Counted from the first letter of the stretch, positions 6,720 through 13,087 are shown. The stretch is 16,387 nucleotides of DNA from an archaeon (GCA_027021185.1 JALUUU010000042.1:1-16387); one strand, 5' to 3'. The notes: generated from the letters alone by a model not told the origin. Numbers and translations are program-made.

Positions 6720-7400
6720 CTTCACAGGGACCTTCTCTTTAAGCCTAATCTCATTACCCCTGAAGGCGGAGGCGTAGGCAAGTACCTCCACCCCCCCGGA
6801 CGCCGCCTTTCTAAGGGCTCTGCTAAAATCCGGATCGGTGCCTTCGTTAGGGCGTAAAACCTCCGCATCTTCTCGCTGAATAATGAAAAGAACACAGGCC
6901 CGGTATCCATGCTTTTTGGCCATGAGGAGTTCCTCCATATGACGCCTTCCCCGAGTTGTGGGAGCGTCGGGGAACATGGCCGCCCCATTCTCAACAAGGG
7001 TGCAGGACTTAACCTCCATGAGGCATTTATCCTCGCCGTTCTCCAGGAGGAAATCAAACCTTGAGGTGCCGTATGTAGGCTCCGGCTTCACCTCATCATA
7101 GCCCTTAAACTCTGGGATTACGCCTGTCAGAAGACTCTCGTAGGTGAGACGGTTGGGCACCCTTGAGTCCACAACAACCCATTTCCCCTCATGCCTCAGA
7201 GCGAAGAGGTCGTAGGGGGTTTTTCTTTCTTTGCCTTTCTGGGGCACAAGAAGAACCTCCCTTCCCTGGACCAGGAGCTCTGTGAGACGCCCGGGATTTG
7301 GAAGAAAGCATAAAGTCGTTGCTTCATCCCTATCCACCAGGCATGAGAACCGTGTCAGCCTTTCTCTGAACCTCCCCCCAACAAGCTGCGGCACCTTCAT
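6714..7400 (-). CDS. sfsA: SfsA family protein
   Basis: A 228-residue SfsA homologue ('sugar fermentation stimulation' protein). Signature blocks: N-P-G-R-L-T-E-L-L at 35-43, S-R-F-D-F at 113-117, E-V-K-S at 129-132, and F-P-D-A-P-T-T-R-G-R-R-H at 143-154. The first region is OB-fold-like, and the D/E-V-K pattern belongs to a PD-(D/E)xK nuclease-like core. The name comes from an E. coli phenotype; the biochemical function is not settled, though nucleic-acid binding or cleavage is likely. The ATG overlaps the ferredoxin stop as ATGA, so it is coupled to the ferredoxin gene. Confidence 0.93.
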   Translation of the reverse strand: MKVPQLVGGRFRERLTRFSCLVDRDEATTLCFLPNPGRLTELLVQGREVLLVPQKGKERKTPYDLFALRHEGKWVVVDSRVPNRLTYESLLTGVIPEFKGYDEVKPEPTYGTSRFDFLLENGEDKCLMEVKSCTLVENGAAMFPDAPTTRGRRHMEELLMAKKHGYRACVLFIIQREDAEVLRPNEGTDPDFSRALRKAASGGVEVLAYASAFRGNEIRLKEKVPVKL

Positions 7401-7600
7401 TTTATCTTAATGGTTATAGCCTTTACGGGACAGACGGTTATGCACATACCACAGAACAGGCAAAAACTGGGCTCTTTAACAACGGCTTTTACGCCGCTGC
7501 TTTTTTCCTCATAGTCCCATATCTTGAAGCCTTTTGGACATACTTTACGGCATTTTTTGCAGCCGACACATTTCTCCTCATCAACCTTGAACTCGAACAT
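7397..7600 (-). CDS. Small 2x[4Fe-4S] ferredoxin
   Basis: A 67-residue ferredoxin with two full cluster motifs: C-V-G-C-K-K-C-R-K-V-C-P and C-L-F-C-G-M-C-I-T-V-C-P, about 25 residues apart. I chose the ATG at 7600 because it gives the usual MFEFKVDEEKC start and is preceded by GGTGGGTG at Shine-Dalgarno distance. A GTG at 7636 would add 12 residues unlike a ferredoxin N-terminus. It overlaps sfsA by 4 bp. It could supply electrons to the nearby diiron proteins or serve general anaerobic metabolism; the partner is unknown. Confidence 0.9.
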   Translation of the reverse strand: MFEFKVDEEKCVGCKKCRKVCPKGFKIWDYEEKSSGVKAVVKEPSFCLFCGMCITVCPVKAITIKIK

Positions 7601-7667
7601 TCTGCACCCACCAGACAGCTGAACCGGGAAGGACACAGCCTCATCCTCTGCAGGGCCATGACTCTAC

Positions 7668-7677
7668 CCGATAAAGT
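7668..7677 (-). promoter_or_regulatory. Possible promoter of the ferredoxin-sfsA pair
   Basis: On the minus strand ACTTTATCGG lies just beyond the 3' end of the tRNA-Glu gene and about 72 bp before the ferredoxin ATG, predicting a leader of about 45 nt. The match is moderate. The pair could instead be read from the tRNA promoter. Confidence 0.35.
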
Positions 7678-7686
7678 GAGGATAAG

Positions 7687-7763
<77 letters not shown>

Positions 7764-7810
7764 TCGCATCCTTAAAGGGTTTTTTATCAAAGATAAAAAT
7801 ATTTCTACGT

Positions 7811-8356
7811 TCAGCCTTCGAGGGCGAAGTGGCTCTCTAGATCATACCAGTAGCCGTGGAGTTCAAGGGCGTCGATAATGAATTCCAGCCACTCTAGATG
7901 GTTCTTCTCTTCCTGAGCCAGCCCCTCAAAAACTCTTCGAAGACCAGGACCAGGATCGCCCATTCTGTCGGCTAGGGCCCTGTAGAAATCTATGGACTTC
8001 TTCTCCACCTCCATGGCTCTACGGACTATCTCCTTGTTCTCCTCAGGTACCTGGAGTTTAACCCCCATCCGCCTCATCCTGTCGAGGATCTCCTCCTTGT
8101 CAAGGCGGCTGCGTCCGGGTAGGGGAGACTCGGTTAGGGGGCCCTCTGCCTCAAGGGCTCTTAGCATGCCCTCCAGATACTCCCTGTGCCGCCTCTCTTC
8201 CTTGGCCAGGAATCCCAGGGTGAGTTTTCCATGGGGATTCTCCACCTTATCAACGGAGGCTCTGTAAAATTCCTCCCCCTTCCTCTCAACATCAATCCCC
8301 TCCCTTAATGCTTTGACAAGGAGTTCCCTATCCTTAGTGGAAGTCTCTGAGACCAC
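7811..8356 (-). CDS. Ferritin-like (COG1633 rubrerythrin-domain) protein
   Basis: The 181-residue protein is a four-helix diiron protein made of two similar helix pairs. Helix pair 1 has E24 in VERKGEEFY and E54-x-x-H57 in KEERRH. Helix pair 2 has E116/E118 in MEVEKKSIDFY and E150-x-x-H153 in QEEKNH. A charged linker of about 40 residues joins them. COG1633 proteins are common in methanogens and other anaerobes and are linked to iron or oxygen handling; the reaction is not established. The start is GTG 8356 with AGGTGG just upstream, 9 bp after the UPF0058 stop codon, so the two probably share a transcript. Confidence 0.85.
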   Translation of the reverse strand: MVSETSTKDRELLVKALREGIDVERKGEEFYRASVDKVENPHGKLTLGFLAKEERRHREYLEGMLRALEAEGPLTESPLPGRSRLDKEEILDRMRRMGVKLQVPEENKEIVRRAMEVEKKSIDFYRALADRMGDPGPGLRRVFEGLAQEEKNHLEWLEFIIDALELHGYWYDLESHFALEG

Positions 8357-8365
8357 AGTGCCACC

Positions 8366-8644
8366 TTACCATATATCTCTTTTGCTTCTCTCCACCAGCC
8401 TCTCCAGATCGCCGATGCACTTTTCGGGGACGACATCGCTGTGAGCGGCAAGAGCGCTGGCTATGCTCTTTGCCAGGAGAAAGATGGCGTGACGGTGCTC
8501 TGCCTTTGTTTTATGAATGTGGTGGGAGGCTATGTTTGCCTTGGCATAATCCTCGAAGTAGCACTTGGATACACCGTTATCCTGGAAGAACTTGCATATA
8601 TACAGCAAGAACTGATGCATCTGGATAAGCTCGTCCTTATGCAA
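8366..8644 (-). CDS. UPF0058 family protein
   Basis: A 92-residue protein with the characteristic start MHKDELIQMHQFL and a short helical body containing YFEDYAKANIASHHIHKTKAEHRHAIFLLAKSIA. The His-rich stretch (SHHIHKTKAEHRH) could bind metal. UPF0058 is an archaeal family of unknown function. The start is TTG at 8642-8644; no in-frame ATG precedes it and the family start matches. The gene is followed by the COG1633 ferritin-like gene, so a link to iron is possible but unproven. Confidence 0.85.
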   Translation of the reverse strand: MHKDELIQMHQFLLYICKFFQDNGVSKCYFEDYAKANIASHHIHKTKAEHRHAIFLLAKSIASALAAHSDVVPEKCIGDLERLVERSKRDIW

Positions 8645-8672
8645 TGCTATCGCCCTTATTATAATGGAACTC

Positions 8673-8684
8673 TGATATAAAAAG
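8673..8684 (-). promoter_or_regulatory. TATA box of the UPF0058-ferritin-like pair
   Basis: The minus strand reads ACTTTTTATATC, centred about 34 bp before the TTG start codon, predicting a leader of about 8 nt. It lies in the 63-bp gap after the helicase gene. Confidence 0.55.
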
Positions 8685-8707
8685 TTTCAGTGGTAAAAGA
8701 GGAGCCC

Positions 8708-10444
8708 TTAAACAGTTCTCAGCCTCCTCAGCTTTTGGTGCACGGTCAGATCTGGGCTCCATACCTCAACCCAGTCACCAGGTCCCCTCATACCCCTGCC
8801 GATCTGCTGCTGGAACTCTCTCCAAGCCAGGTCTCTGTAGAATTTCCAGAATCTTTCGTCTCCCAGCCTTCTGCGCATAACAGCGAAGAAAGGATCTTTA
8901 AGGCCGGGATAGGGATATTTCAGGAGAACGATGGATCGGCAGGAGTCGCCTGGCAGATCGATTCCCCTGTCTGTCTTCGTGCTGAACAGCAGATCCTCTT
9001 TTCCAAGCTTGAACAGGGCAATGGTTTCATCTTGGTCCATCTCCCTAATGAGGGCCTGGGTCGGCAGATATTGGTACTCATCGTCCTCGGGTAGGTACTG
9101 GTACGCATGGACCTGAACAAGGGTTGGTCTGTGGGCCTTCTCGATTATCCTCGAAAGCATCATCCAGTATCTGCGGCGGAATGTGTCTTCCCTCCAGTTC
9201 TGCCAGTTAACAGGCTTCTCCCAGCCAAGCCGCCGGAGATGGATCCTGCCCCTCATCCTCGGCTCCCCCTCCACATACTCAAACTCCTGGATGTTGTAGA
9301 TCTCCCTTAAGACCTCAGGACTCTGAAGGGTAGCCGACATGAAGAGCAGTTTATCGGCGCTCCTCTCCATGAGATCCTTGAGGACCCTCGATGGATCGGC
9401 TATGAAAAAGTTAACCTCTCCTGGAGATGTATAGAAAAAGGCATCCTCCCTGTAGTTAAGCAGGTTCTCCAGCTTCATCTTAAGGTTCATGGAAAACTCG
9501 CTCCCCAGCACACCTAGAAAGTCCGAGAGATCCTTGAGATAGTCTTCCGGGAACCCCTGGATTTCTCCAAGGGTCCTGTTAGATGTGTTCTCAAGGAGCG
9601 CCTCGAACCCCTTTGAGGCGTTTTTCGCTTTTTTCCTGAGGATTGCAGCTTCCCCCGTTTTACCTCCCCTGTGGAGCTCTTTTATAGACTCCTCCGCCTC
9701 CCTCCTGAGGCGGGACAGCGTCCTATCTGTGAGTCTGGTTTTGCTGCTGAGGCTGTCCAGAAACATGTCCCCCTCATCGAAAACCTCAACCTCGACCCGG
9801 GGTTTCCGCCCCATAGCAGTGTCGGCGAACCACTTGGCGTTGTTATATACTACCACATCTCCCTCGACGTAGGCAGTGCTCTGGGCGTAGTAACCGCAGG
9901 GGGTTTTCCGCATGTAGATGTACTGCCGTCCAGCGATGGATGAGTAGCTCTGAAGTCTGAAGTCTCCTTCGTCTAACAAGGAGGATATTGTTGTAGGATA
10001 AATGGGGGACCAGTGCGGGCATCTCTTGGCTATCTTCCACCTGGGAATGCCTCTTCCGATTGGCATGGTGCACACCAGGGATCTGTGGCTGCACCTGAAG
10101 CCCCTATCTCTGTGCCTGAGGCATGGAAAGTTGTCCCTTCCCTTAAGAACCCTGATCCTCAGCGGGCTTTCTTGGACGACGATTTTCAGCCGCTCTTCAT
10201 AGTCCCTCCTGTACTGCTCCTGAAGAGCCTTAACCGGAACGTTAATCACCCCCCTCCCCAATGCCCCGCATACTGTCGCCGCTATTATGGACTTACCGCT
10301 ACCCACACCCCCTTTCAGCATCACGACATTGCTCGAATCAAAGGCCTCCAAGACCTCGTCTACCACCTCCTCCTGGGTCTTGCCGCTGCTGAGAACCCAC
10401 GGCTCTACAGGTTTGCCATCCGAAGAATAAAGCCCCCACACCAT
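8708..10444 (-). CDS. XPD/DinG-like superfamily 2 DNA helicase with DEGD Walker B
   Basis: A 578-residue SF2 helicase of the Rad3/XPD/DinG group (COG1199-like). Walker A is GGVGSGKS (45-52). Between motifs I and II lie Cys108, Cys118, Cys125, Cys142 and Cys183; the last, in T-P-C-G-Y-Y, stands where XPD has its final iron-sulfur ligand before a V-V-V-Y-N segment, which is also present (198-202). Walker B is D-E-G-D (223-226) instead of D-E-A-H. The motor-2 half has MSATL, LLFSTKTDRGIDLPG and the motif VI block QQIGRGMRGPG. It is shorter than typical XPD (about 630-650). It diverges from a macro-domain gene. It is probably a 5'-3' repair helicase, but it is a diverged family and not canonical XPD. 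Confidence 0.8.
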   Translation of the reverse strand: MVWGLYSSDGKPVEPWVLSSGKTQEEVVDEVLEAFDSSNVVMLKGGVGSGKSIIAATVCGALGRGVINVPVKALQEQYRRDYEERLKIVVQESPLRIRVLKGRDNFPCLRHRDRGFRCSHRSLVCTMPIGRGIPRWKIAKRCPHWSPIYPTTISSLLDEGDFRLQSYSSIAGRQYIYMRKTPCGYYAQSTAYVEGDVVVYNNAKWFADTAMGRKPRVEVEVFDEGDMFLDSLSSKTRLTDRTLSRLRREAEESIKELHRGGKTGEAAILRKKAKNASKGFEALLENTSNRTLGEIQGFPEDYLKDLSDFLGVLGSEFSMNLKMKLENLLNYREDAFFYTSPGEVNFFIADPSRVLKDLMERSADKLLFMSATLQSPEVLREIYNIQEFEYVEGEPRMRGRIHLRRLGWEKPVNWQNWREDTFRRRYWMMLSRIIEKAHRPTLVQVHAYQYLPEDDEYQYLPTQALIREMDQDETIALFKLGKEDLLFSTKTDRGIDLPGDSCRSIVLLKYPYPGLKDPFFAVMRRRLGDERFWKFYRDLAWREFQQQIGRGMRGPGDWVEVWSPDLTVHQKLRRLRTV

Positions 10445-10468
10445 CTACTACCCCTTACGGCCCCCTCA

Positions 10469-10480
10469 AATATAAATAAT
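10469..10480. promoter_or_regulatory. Shared TATA element between helicase and macro-domain genes
   Basis: The 62-bp gap between the divergent genes has one AT-rich core, AATATAAATAAT. On the plus strand it lies about 32 bp before the macro-gene ATG (10507); on the minus strand about 31 bp before the helicase ATG (10444). Both would give leaders of only a few bases. No other TATA-like sequence is seen in the gap. Confidence 0.55.
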
Positions 10481-10506
10481 AGGGGAGAGCGCGGAAAATG
10501 TGATAC

Positions 10507-11070
10507 ATGAACAAGGTGCTGCGCCGCATCGAGCTCCTCGGAGGACGGAGCATAGAGGTGGTAAGAGGGGACATCACCATGGAAGAAGTGGATGCCATAG
10601 TTAATGCGGCCAATTCTCGTTTGCAGCACGGAGGAGGCGTCGCCGGGGCCATAGTGCGCCGAGGCGGCAGGATCATCCAGGAGGAGAGCAACGAGATCGG
10701 CTATGTTAGGGTGGGGGACGCCGCGGTGACCGGGGCCGGCAGGCTGCCGTGCAAGAAGGTAATACATGCCGTTGGCCCTATGTGGGGAGAAGGAGGAGAG
10801 GAGGAAAAGCTCAGAGATGCCGTGGAGAGTAGTCTGCGTTTGGCCCACATTCACGGCTTTGAGAGCCTCTCCATGCCCGCCATAAGCTCAGGCATCTTCG
10901 GCTTCCCAAAAGATAAATGCGCGGAGATCCTGTTCTCCACTGTCCTCAGATTCTTCGAAAACAACCCAGAAAGCAACCTAAGAAAAGTGCGCTTCTGCAA
11001 TATAGACCAAGAAACTTGCAGCCACTTCACAAGGGAGTTTGACGGCAGGTTTCAGGAAAGGCTGAAATAA
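10507..11070 (+). CDS. Macro-domain ADP-ribose-binding protein
   Basis: The 187-residue protein is a single macro domain. It has the V-V-R-G-D-I-T start strand (Asp22), V-D-A-I-V-N-A-A-N at 28-36, the glycine loop H-G-G-G-V-A-G-A-I (41-49), and the P-A-I-S-S-G-I-F-G-F-P phosphate-binding loop at 124-134. This is the Af1521/MacroD type, which binds ADP-ribose and removes it from proteins or hydrolyses O-acetyl-ADP-ribose. The substrate here is unknown. The head-to-head layout with the helicase hints at a shared DNA-repair role but is not proof; no ADP-ribosyltransferase (DarT-like) gene is in the window. Confidence 0.93.
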   Translation: MNKVLRRIELLGGRSIEVVRGDITMEEVDAIVNAANSRLQHGGGVAGAIVRRGGRIIQEESNEIGYVRVGDAAVTGAGRLPCKKVIHAVGPMWGEGGEEEKLRDAVESSLRLAHIHGFESLSMPAISSGIFGFPKDKCAEILFSTVLRFFENNPESNLRKVRFCNIDQETCSHFTREFDGRFQERLK

Positions 11071-11079
11071 AGCCTTCCC

Positions 11080-11787
11080 TCACCACTCTACCTCTATCTC
11101 GTATTCTAATGGGTCGCGAAGCCCGTTAATCTGAAATGCCTCTATCCTCTCTCTGCATGTCCCGCAGACACCGCATGCCTTCTCCCCTCCCTTATAGCAG
11201 GACCATGTGTCGGCGAAGGGCACCCCAAGCTCGCGGCCCAGGGCCACTATCTCCGCCTTGGTTTTATGGACAAAGGGAGCCACGACCTCCAGGCGGGGGT
11301 TGTCACAGGCGAGCTTGGCCGTTACGTTGACGCTCTCCACGAATTCCCACCTGCAGTCAGGATAAATGGCCCTGTCGTTGTAGTGGGCAGCGTAAAACAC
11401 CTTCTCTGCCCCAATATTCACCGCGTATCCCAGGGCGATGTTCAGCATTATGGCATTCCTATTCGGGACTATTGTTATTTTCTGGCTCTCATGGGTGTAG
11501 TGCTCCTCCGGGACCTCTATTCCATGGTTTGTCAGGGCTGAGGAGGCCAACAGCTCTCTGATGCCGCTTATATCAACCACTAAGTGCTTCACTCCCAGGT
11601 TCCTACATGTCTTCCTGGCACACTTCAGCTCCTTACCGTGCCTCTGCCCGTAGTCAAAGCTGAGGGCATGGATGCTGTAGCCCTGATGAAGCGCCCAGTA
11701 GAGCAGGATCGTGGAGTCAAGACCTCCTGAAATAATAACAACACCCTTAACGCCCTTTTCCCCCGGCATCGCTGAAAGGCTCCCCAC
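11080..11787 (-). CDS. queC: 7-cyano-7-deazaguanine synthase
   Basis: QueC uses ATP and ammonia to convert 7-carboxy-7-deazaguanine to preQ0, the precursor of archaeosine at position 15 of archaeal tRNA. The PP-loop S-G-G-L-D-S-T is at residues 20-26. A zinc site is visible as Cys197, Cys205, Cys208 and Cys211 (CYKGGEKACGVCGTC). VPNRNAIMLNIALGYA and HYNDRAIYPDCR are family blocks. The start is either GTG 11787 or ATG 11769; the ATG has GGGAG about 10 nt upstream and fits the family N-terminus better. The gene is 3 bp after the RHH regulator, so the two form an operon. No other archaeosine gene is present. The qatC role in defence is unlikely since the qat partners are missing. Confidence 0.95.
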   Translation of the reverse strand: MGSLSAMPGEKGVKGVVIISGGLDSTILLYWALHQGYSIHALSFDYGQRHGKELKCARKTCRNLGVKHLVVDISGIRELLASSALTNHGIEVPEEHYTHESQKITIVPNRNAIMLNIALGYAVNIGAEKVFYAAHYNDRAIYPDCRWEFVESVNVTAKLACDNPRLEVVAPFVHKTKAEIVALGRELGVPFADTWSCYKGGEKACGVCGTCRERIEAFQINGLRDPLEYEIEVEW

Positions 11788-11790
11788 GCT

Positions 11791-11973
11791 TTACTCTCTG
11801 GACTTGTTTTTCAGCCTGCCGTGTCTCCTGTCTATCTCGTCCATCTGATCCAGCATCTTCCGTATGGCTGTTCTTATGGCGTCGCTCTGATTAACGAATT
11901 TTTTATCTCTACCGACATGCTCCATCATGTCGTCGTAGAGCTCCTTGGGGATGTCCACCGTCACCTTGGGCAA
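11791..11973 (-). CDS. Ribbon-helix-helix (CopG/NikR N-domain type) regulator
   Basis: A 60-residue RHH protein. The DNA-contacting strand PKVTVDIPKEL opens it, then helix 1 (YDDMMEHVG), the turn K-F-V-N-Q-S, helix 2 (SDAIRTAIRKMLDQM) and a short basic tail. There is no effector domain. The start is TTG 11973 with a strong GGAGG seven bases upstream. The tandem AGTATTCC repeat overlapping the leader suggests it controls its own transcription. Being 3 bp upstream of queC, it may control preQ0 synthesis in the same operon. It could alternatively be the antitoxin of a toxin-antitoxin pair, but no toxin gene adjoins it. Confidence 0.85.
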   Translation of the reverse strand: MPKVTVDIPKELYDDMMEHVGRDKKFVNQSDAIRTAIRKMLDQMDEIDRRHGRLKNKSRE

Positions 11974-11974
11974 A

Positions 11975-11993
11975 AGTATTCCTCCAGTATTCC
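11975..11993 (-). promoter_or_regulatory. Tandem 8-bp direct repeat, candidate RHH operator
   Basis: On the plus strand AGTATTCC (11975-11982), TCC, AGTATTCC (11986-11993): two identical 8-mers at an 11-bp period, one helical turn. The repeat overlaps the Shine-Dalgarno sequence and the predicted transcription start (about 11987) of the RHH-queC operon. Confidence 0.5.
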
Positions 11994-12007
11994 ATGGGGA
12001 AGGGAAT

Positions 12008-12017
12008 GTATATAAAA
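12008..12017 (-). promoter_or_regulatory. TATA box of the RHH-queC operon
   Basis: The minus strand reads TTTTATATAC here, centred about 40 bp before the TTG start codon of the RHH gene. This predicts transcription start near 11987 and a leader of about 13 nt, just enough to hold the GGAGG site. Confidence 0.6.
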
Positions 12018-12037
12018 TTTATGAGCCCGGGGCAGGC

Positions 12038-12664
12038 TTAGATGTACCGAAGCACCTCCGCGTATTTCTCAGTCTTAGAGATCTCCCCCTCCGACTGAAT
12101 CAGCCATGTCATCCAGCAGAGCTCTATCGCCCTGTATCCTGTTCGAGAAGCTAAGTCATGAACGGCCCTGATGAATTCAAGATCCTTCTCCACCCTGGGC
12201 TCTCCCGCCTCCTCGAGGATCCCGTTTATCACTCTTTTCACGATCTTATCCGGCATAACTGTGTCCACCCCTCCCATCATCCTAAGATATTGAAGGGTGT
12301 TTATCCCCACACCCCTGATCTTGCCGATAGGGTCTCTGGTCCACCGCCTAAGCTCGACTCCACGCGCCCAATGCCTGAGGGCGGCTCTTTCATCCATACC
12401 CCCATCTACGAGCCCGGCCAGATATGCTGCCACCTCCTTGGCCACGGCCCAGGACCTCCTGTTCTTCCAAACTCTCTGAAGCTCCTCTGTTGGCTCCCGG
12501 GACAGATCCCCTAGGGTATGGACCCTGTTTTTCTCCACAAACTCCTCCCGGAACTCCATGACCTTTGGGACGACCGTCTGGAAGTAGTTTAGCCCTATCG
12601 AGGTGAAGGCGGCGTCCACAACCATGAGGACAACGCTTCCCCCCAGCGCTCTGTGGCGAGGCAC
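12038..12664 (-). CDS. HhH-motif DNA-glycosylase-like protein (likely missing its true N-terminus)
   Basis: This reading frame carries a helix-hairpin-helix motif G-K-I-R-G-V-G-I-N-T-L-Q-Y-L-R-M-M-G-G followed by VDTVMPDKIVKRV, the order seen in endonuclease III/HhH-GPD glycosylases, where an Asp follows the hairpin. The catalytic Lys of endonuclease III is not obvious, and there is no C-terminal [4Fe-4S] motif, so base-excision activity is uncertain. In-frame starts are GTG 12664 and ATG 12625. Residues before that ATG (MPRHRALGGS) look unlike protein, whereas another frame upstream encodes a plausible N-terminus. The two frames meet at a run of six Gs (12639-12644). The ungapped gene would span 12038-12732, about 231 residues. 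Confidence 0.65.
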   Translation of the reverse strand: MPRHRALGGSVVLMVVDAAFTSIGLNYFQTVVPKVMEFREEFVEKNRVHTLGDLSREPTEELQRVWKNRRSWAVAKEVAAYLAGLVDGGMDERAALRHWARGVELRRWTRDPIGKIRGVGINTLQYLRMMGGVDTVMPDKIVKRVINGILEEAGEPRVEKDLEFIRAVHDLASRTGYRAIELCWMTWLIQSEGEISKTEKYAEVLRYI

Positions 12665-12732
12665 CTAGAGCAGAGCTCGTGAACCTCCGGGACTTTCTCC
12701 ATGTATCGCCCTATGATCTCTTCGACCGTCAC
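12595..12732 (-). pseudogene. Probable N-terminal fragment of the HhH gene, in another frame
   Basis: From GTG 12732 a 45-codon frame reads VTVEEIIGRYMEKVPEVHEL and then CSRCLATERWGEALSS before running into a stop at 12595. Its first about 31 residues look like a normal helical N-terminus. Beyond W-G the frame loses protein character while the other frame gains it (GGSVVLMVVDAAFTSIGLNYF). It could alternatively be a short overlapping upstream peptide. The upstream palindrome and TTTAAA element would serve as its promoter. Confidence 0.55.
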
Positions 12733-12739
12733 GGCAGTT

Positions 12740-12763
12740 TTTTAACCCTTTAAACGGTTAAAA
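12740..12763. repeat. 24-bp near-perfect palindrome, operator candidate of the HhH gene
   Basis: TTTTAACC, then CTTTAAAC, then GGTTAAAA: the outer 8-bp arms are perfect inverted repeats and the inner TTTAAA is itself a palindrome, with one mismatched pair in each half. The centre (12751/12752) lies 20 bp before the GTG at 12732 and coincides with the only TATA-like sequence there, so a bound protein would compete with TBP. Confidence 0.55.
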
Positions 12764-12842
12764 TTTTTCCGCCCGAACCGGCTTTTTCCCTCTCTGAGAC
12801 GATGGAATGCCTGCCAATGGAAACGGCTCCAAAGATATCGTA

Positions 12843-12960
12843 AAACTTAAATACTAGTAGCAGAAATTTTCCTATCGCCTATGGGAGGAAAAATACTTCT
12901 TTTATTCATCCCATAGGTCCCCTCCCCTATTCTCACACGGGCAAAAACTATTTATTTTAA
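12843..12960 (+). ncRNA. Candidate small RNA: promoter, hairpin, T-rich end
   Basis: AAACTTAAATA (12843-12853) is TATA-like and predicts a start near 12874. Immediately after, CCTATGGGA (12878-12886) pairs perfectly with TCCCATAGG (12909-12917) around a 22-nt loop. Part of the stem (GGGAGG, 12883-12888) can instead pair with CCTCCC (12921-12926), a possible two-state fold. The AT-rich run at 12949-12960 could end it. No C/D or H/ACA signature is obvious. It could also be the leader of a tRNA-Val transcript. Confidence 0.35.
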
Positions 12961-12997
12961 TCTTCCCAACTAATGAAAGGGTCCCATCCCTCAGTGC

Positions 12998-13070
12998 GGG
13001 TCCGTGGTCTAGGGGTTATGACGCCACGCTTACAACGTGGAGGTCGGCGGTTCGAACCCGCCCGGACCCA
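12998..13070 (+). tRNA. tRNA-Val (anticodon TAC)
   Basis: A full cloverleaf. The acceptor stem is GGGTCCG/CGGACCC with discriminator A at 13070. The anticodon stem CCACG/CGTGG closes the loop CTTACAA, giving anticodon TAC. The T arm is GGCGG-TTCGAAC-CCGCC. There is no encoded CCA and no intron. The ACT-domain gene starts 17 bp downstream and may be co-transcribed. Confidence 0.96.
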
Positions 13071-13087
13071 CTTCGAGAGGAACAGTC

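Larger units (their letters stand above)
12733..12997. other. 265-bp non-coding region before tRNA-Val
   Basis: No convincing ORF. From left to right it holds a 24-bp palindrome next to the HhH gene (12740-12763), a stretch with one weak origin-recognition-box-like sequence (CCAATGGAAACG, 12814-12825), a plus-strand TATA-like element (12843-12853), a 9-bp hairpin (12878-12917), and an AT-rich run TATTTATTTTAATC (12950-12963) that may be the tRNA-Val promoter. Confidence 0.6.

Noticed and set aside
8690..9094. 134-codon plus-strand ORF opposite the helicase gene, and similar long antisense ORFs elsewhere (for example 10013-10510, 13675-14580)
   Set aside because: All lie antisense to well-supported genes, have low-complexity or biased composition, and carry no recognisable domain. 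They arise from the codon bias of the real genes.
10507..11070. Macro-domain gene as the antitoxin of a DarT-DarG pair
   Set aside because: No DarT-like ADP-ribosyltransferase gene lies on either side; the neighbours are a helicase and queC. The domain is of the general Af1521/MacroD type.
11080..11787. QueC homologue as part of a Qat-type defence system
   Set aside because: Qat systems need a characteristic ATPase and TatD-like partner next to the QueC-like gene. Here the neighbours are an RHH regulator and a macro-domain gene, and all zinc and PP-loop residues of true QueC are present.
11791..11973. RHH gene as a toxin-antitoxin antitoxin
   Set aside because: No RelE, VapC or other toxin-like gene follows; queC follows after 3 bp. 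The regulator reading fits better.
12790..12810. CTGA and GATGGA spaced like D'/C' boxes of a C/D guide RNA
   Set aside because: No convincing outer C box or D box could be found at the right distances on either strand.
12812..12825. Sequence resembling a mini origin-recognition box (TGCCAATGGAAACG)
   Set aside because: It matches the mini-ORB core as I recall it at about 11 of 13 positions, but only one copy is seen, no inverted partner lies nearby, and cdc6 starts about 3.4 kb away. Chance is the simpler explanation.
13037..13087. Longer N-terminus of the ACT protein beginning within tRNA-Val
   Set aside because: The extra residues are translated tRNA sequence; ATG 13088 has its own ribosome binding site and gives a normal protein.
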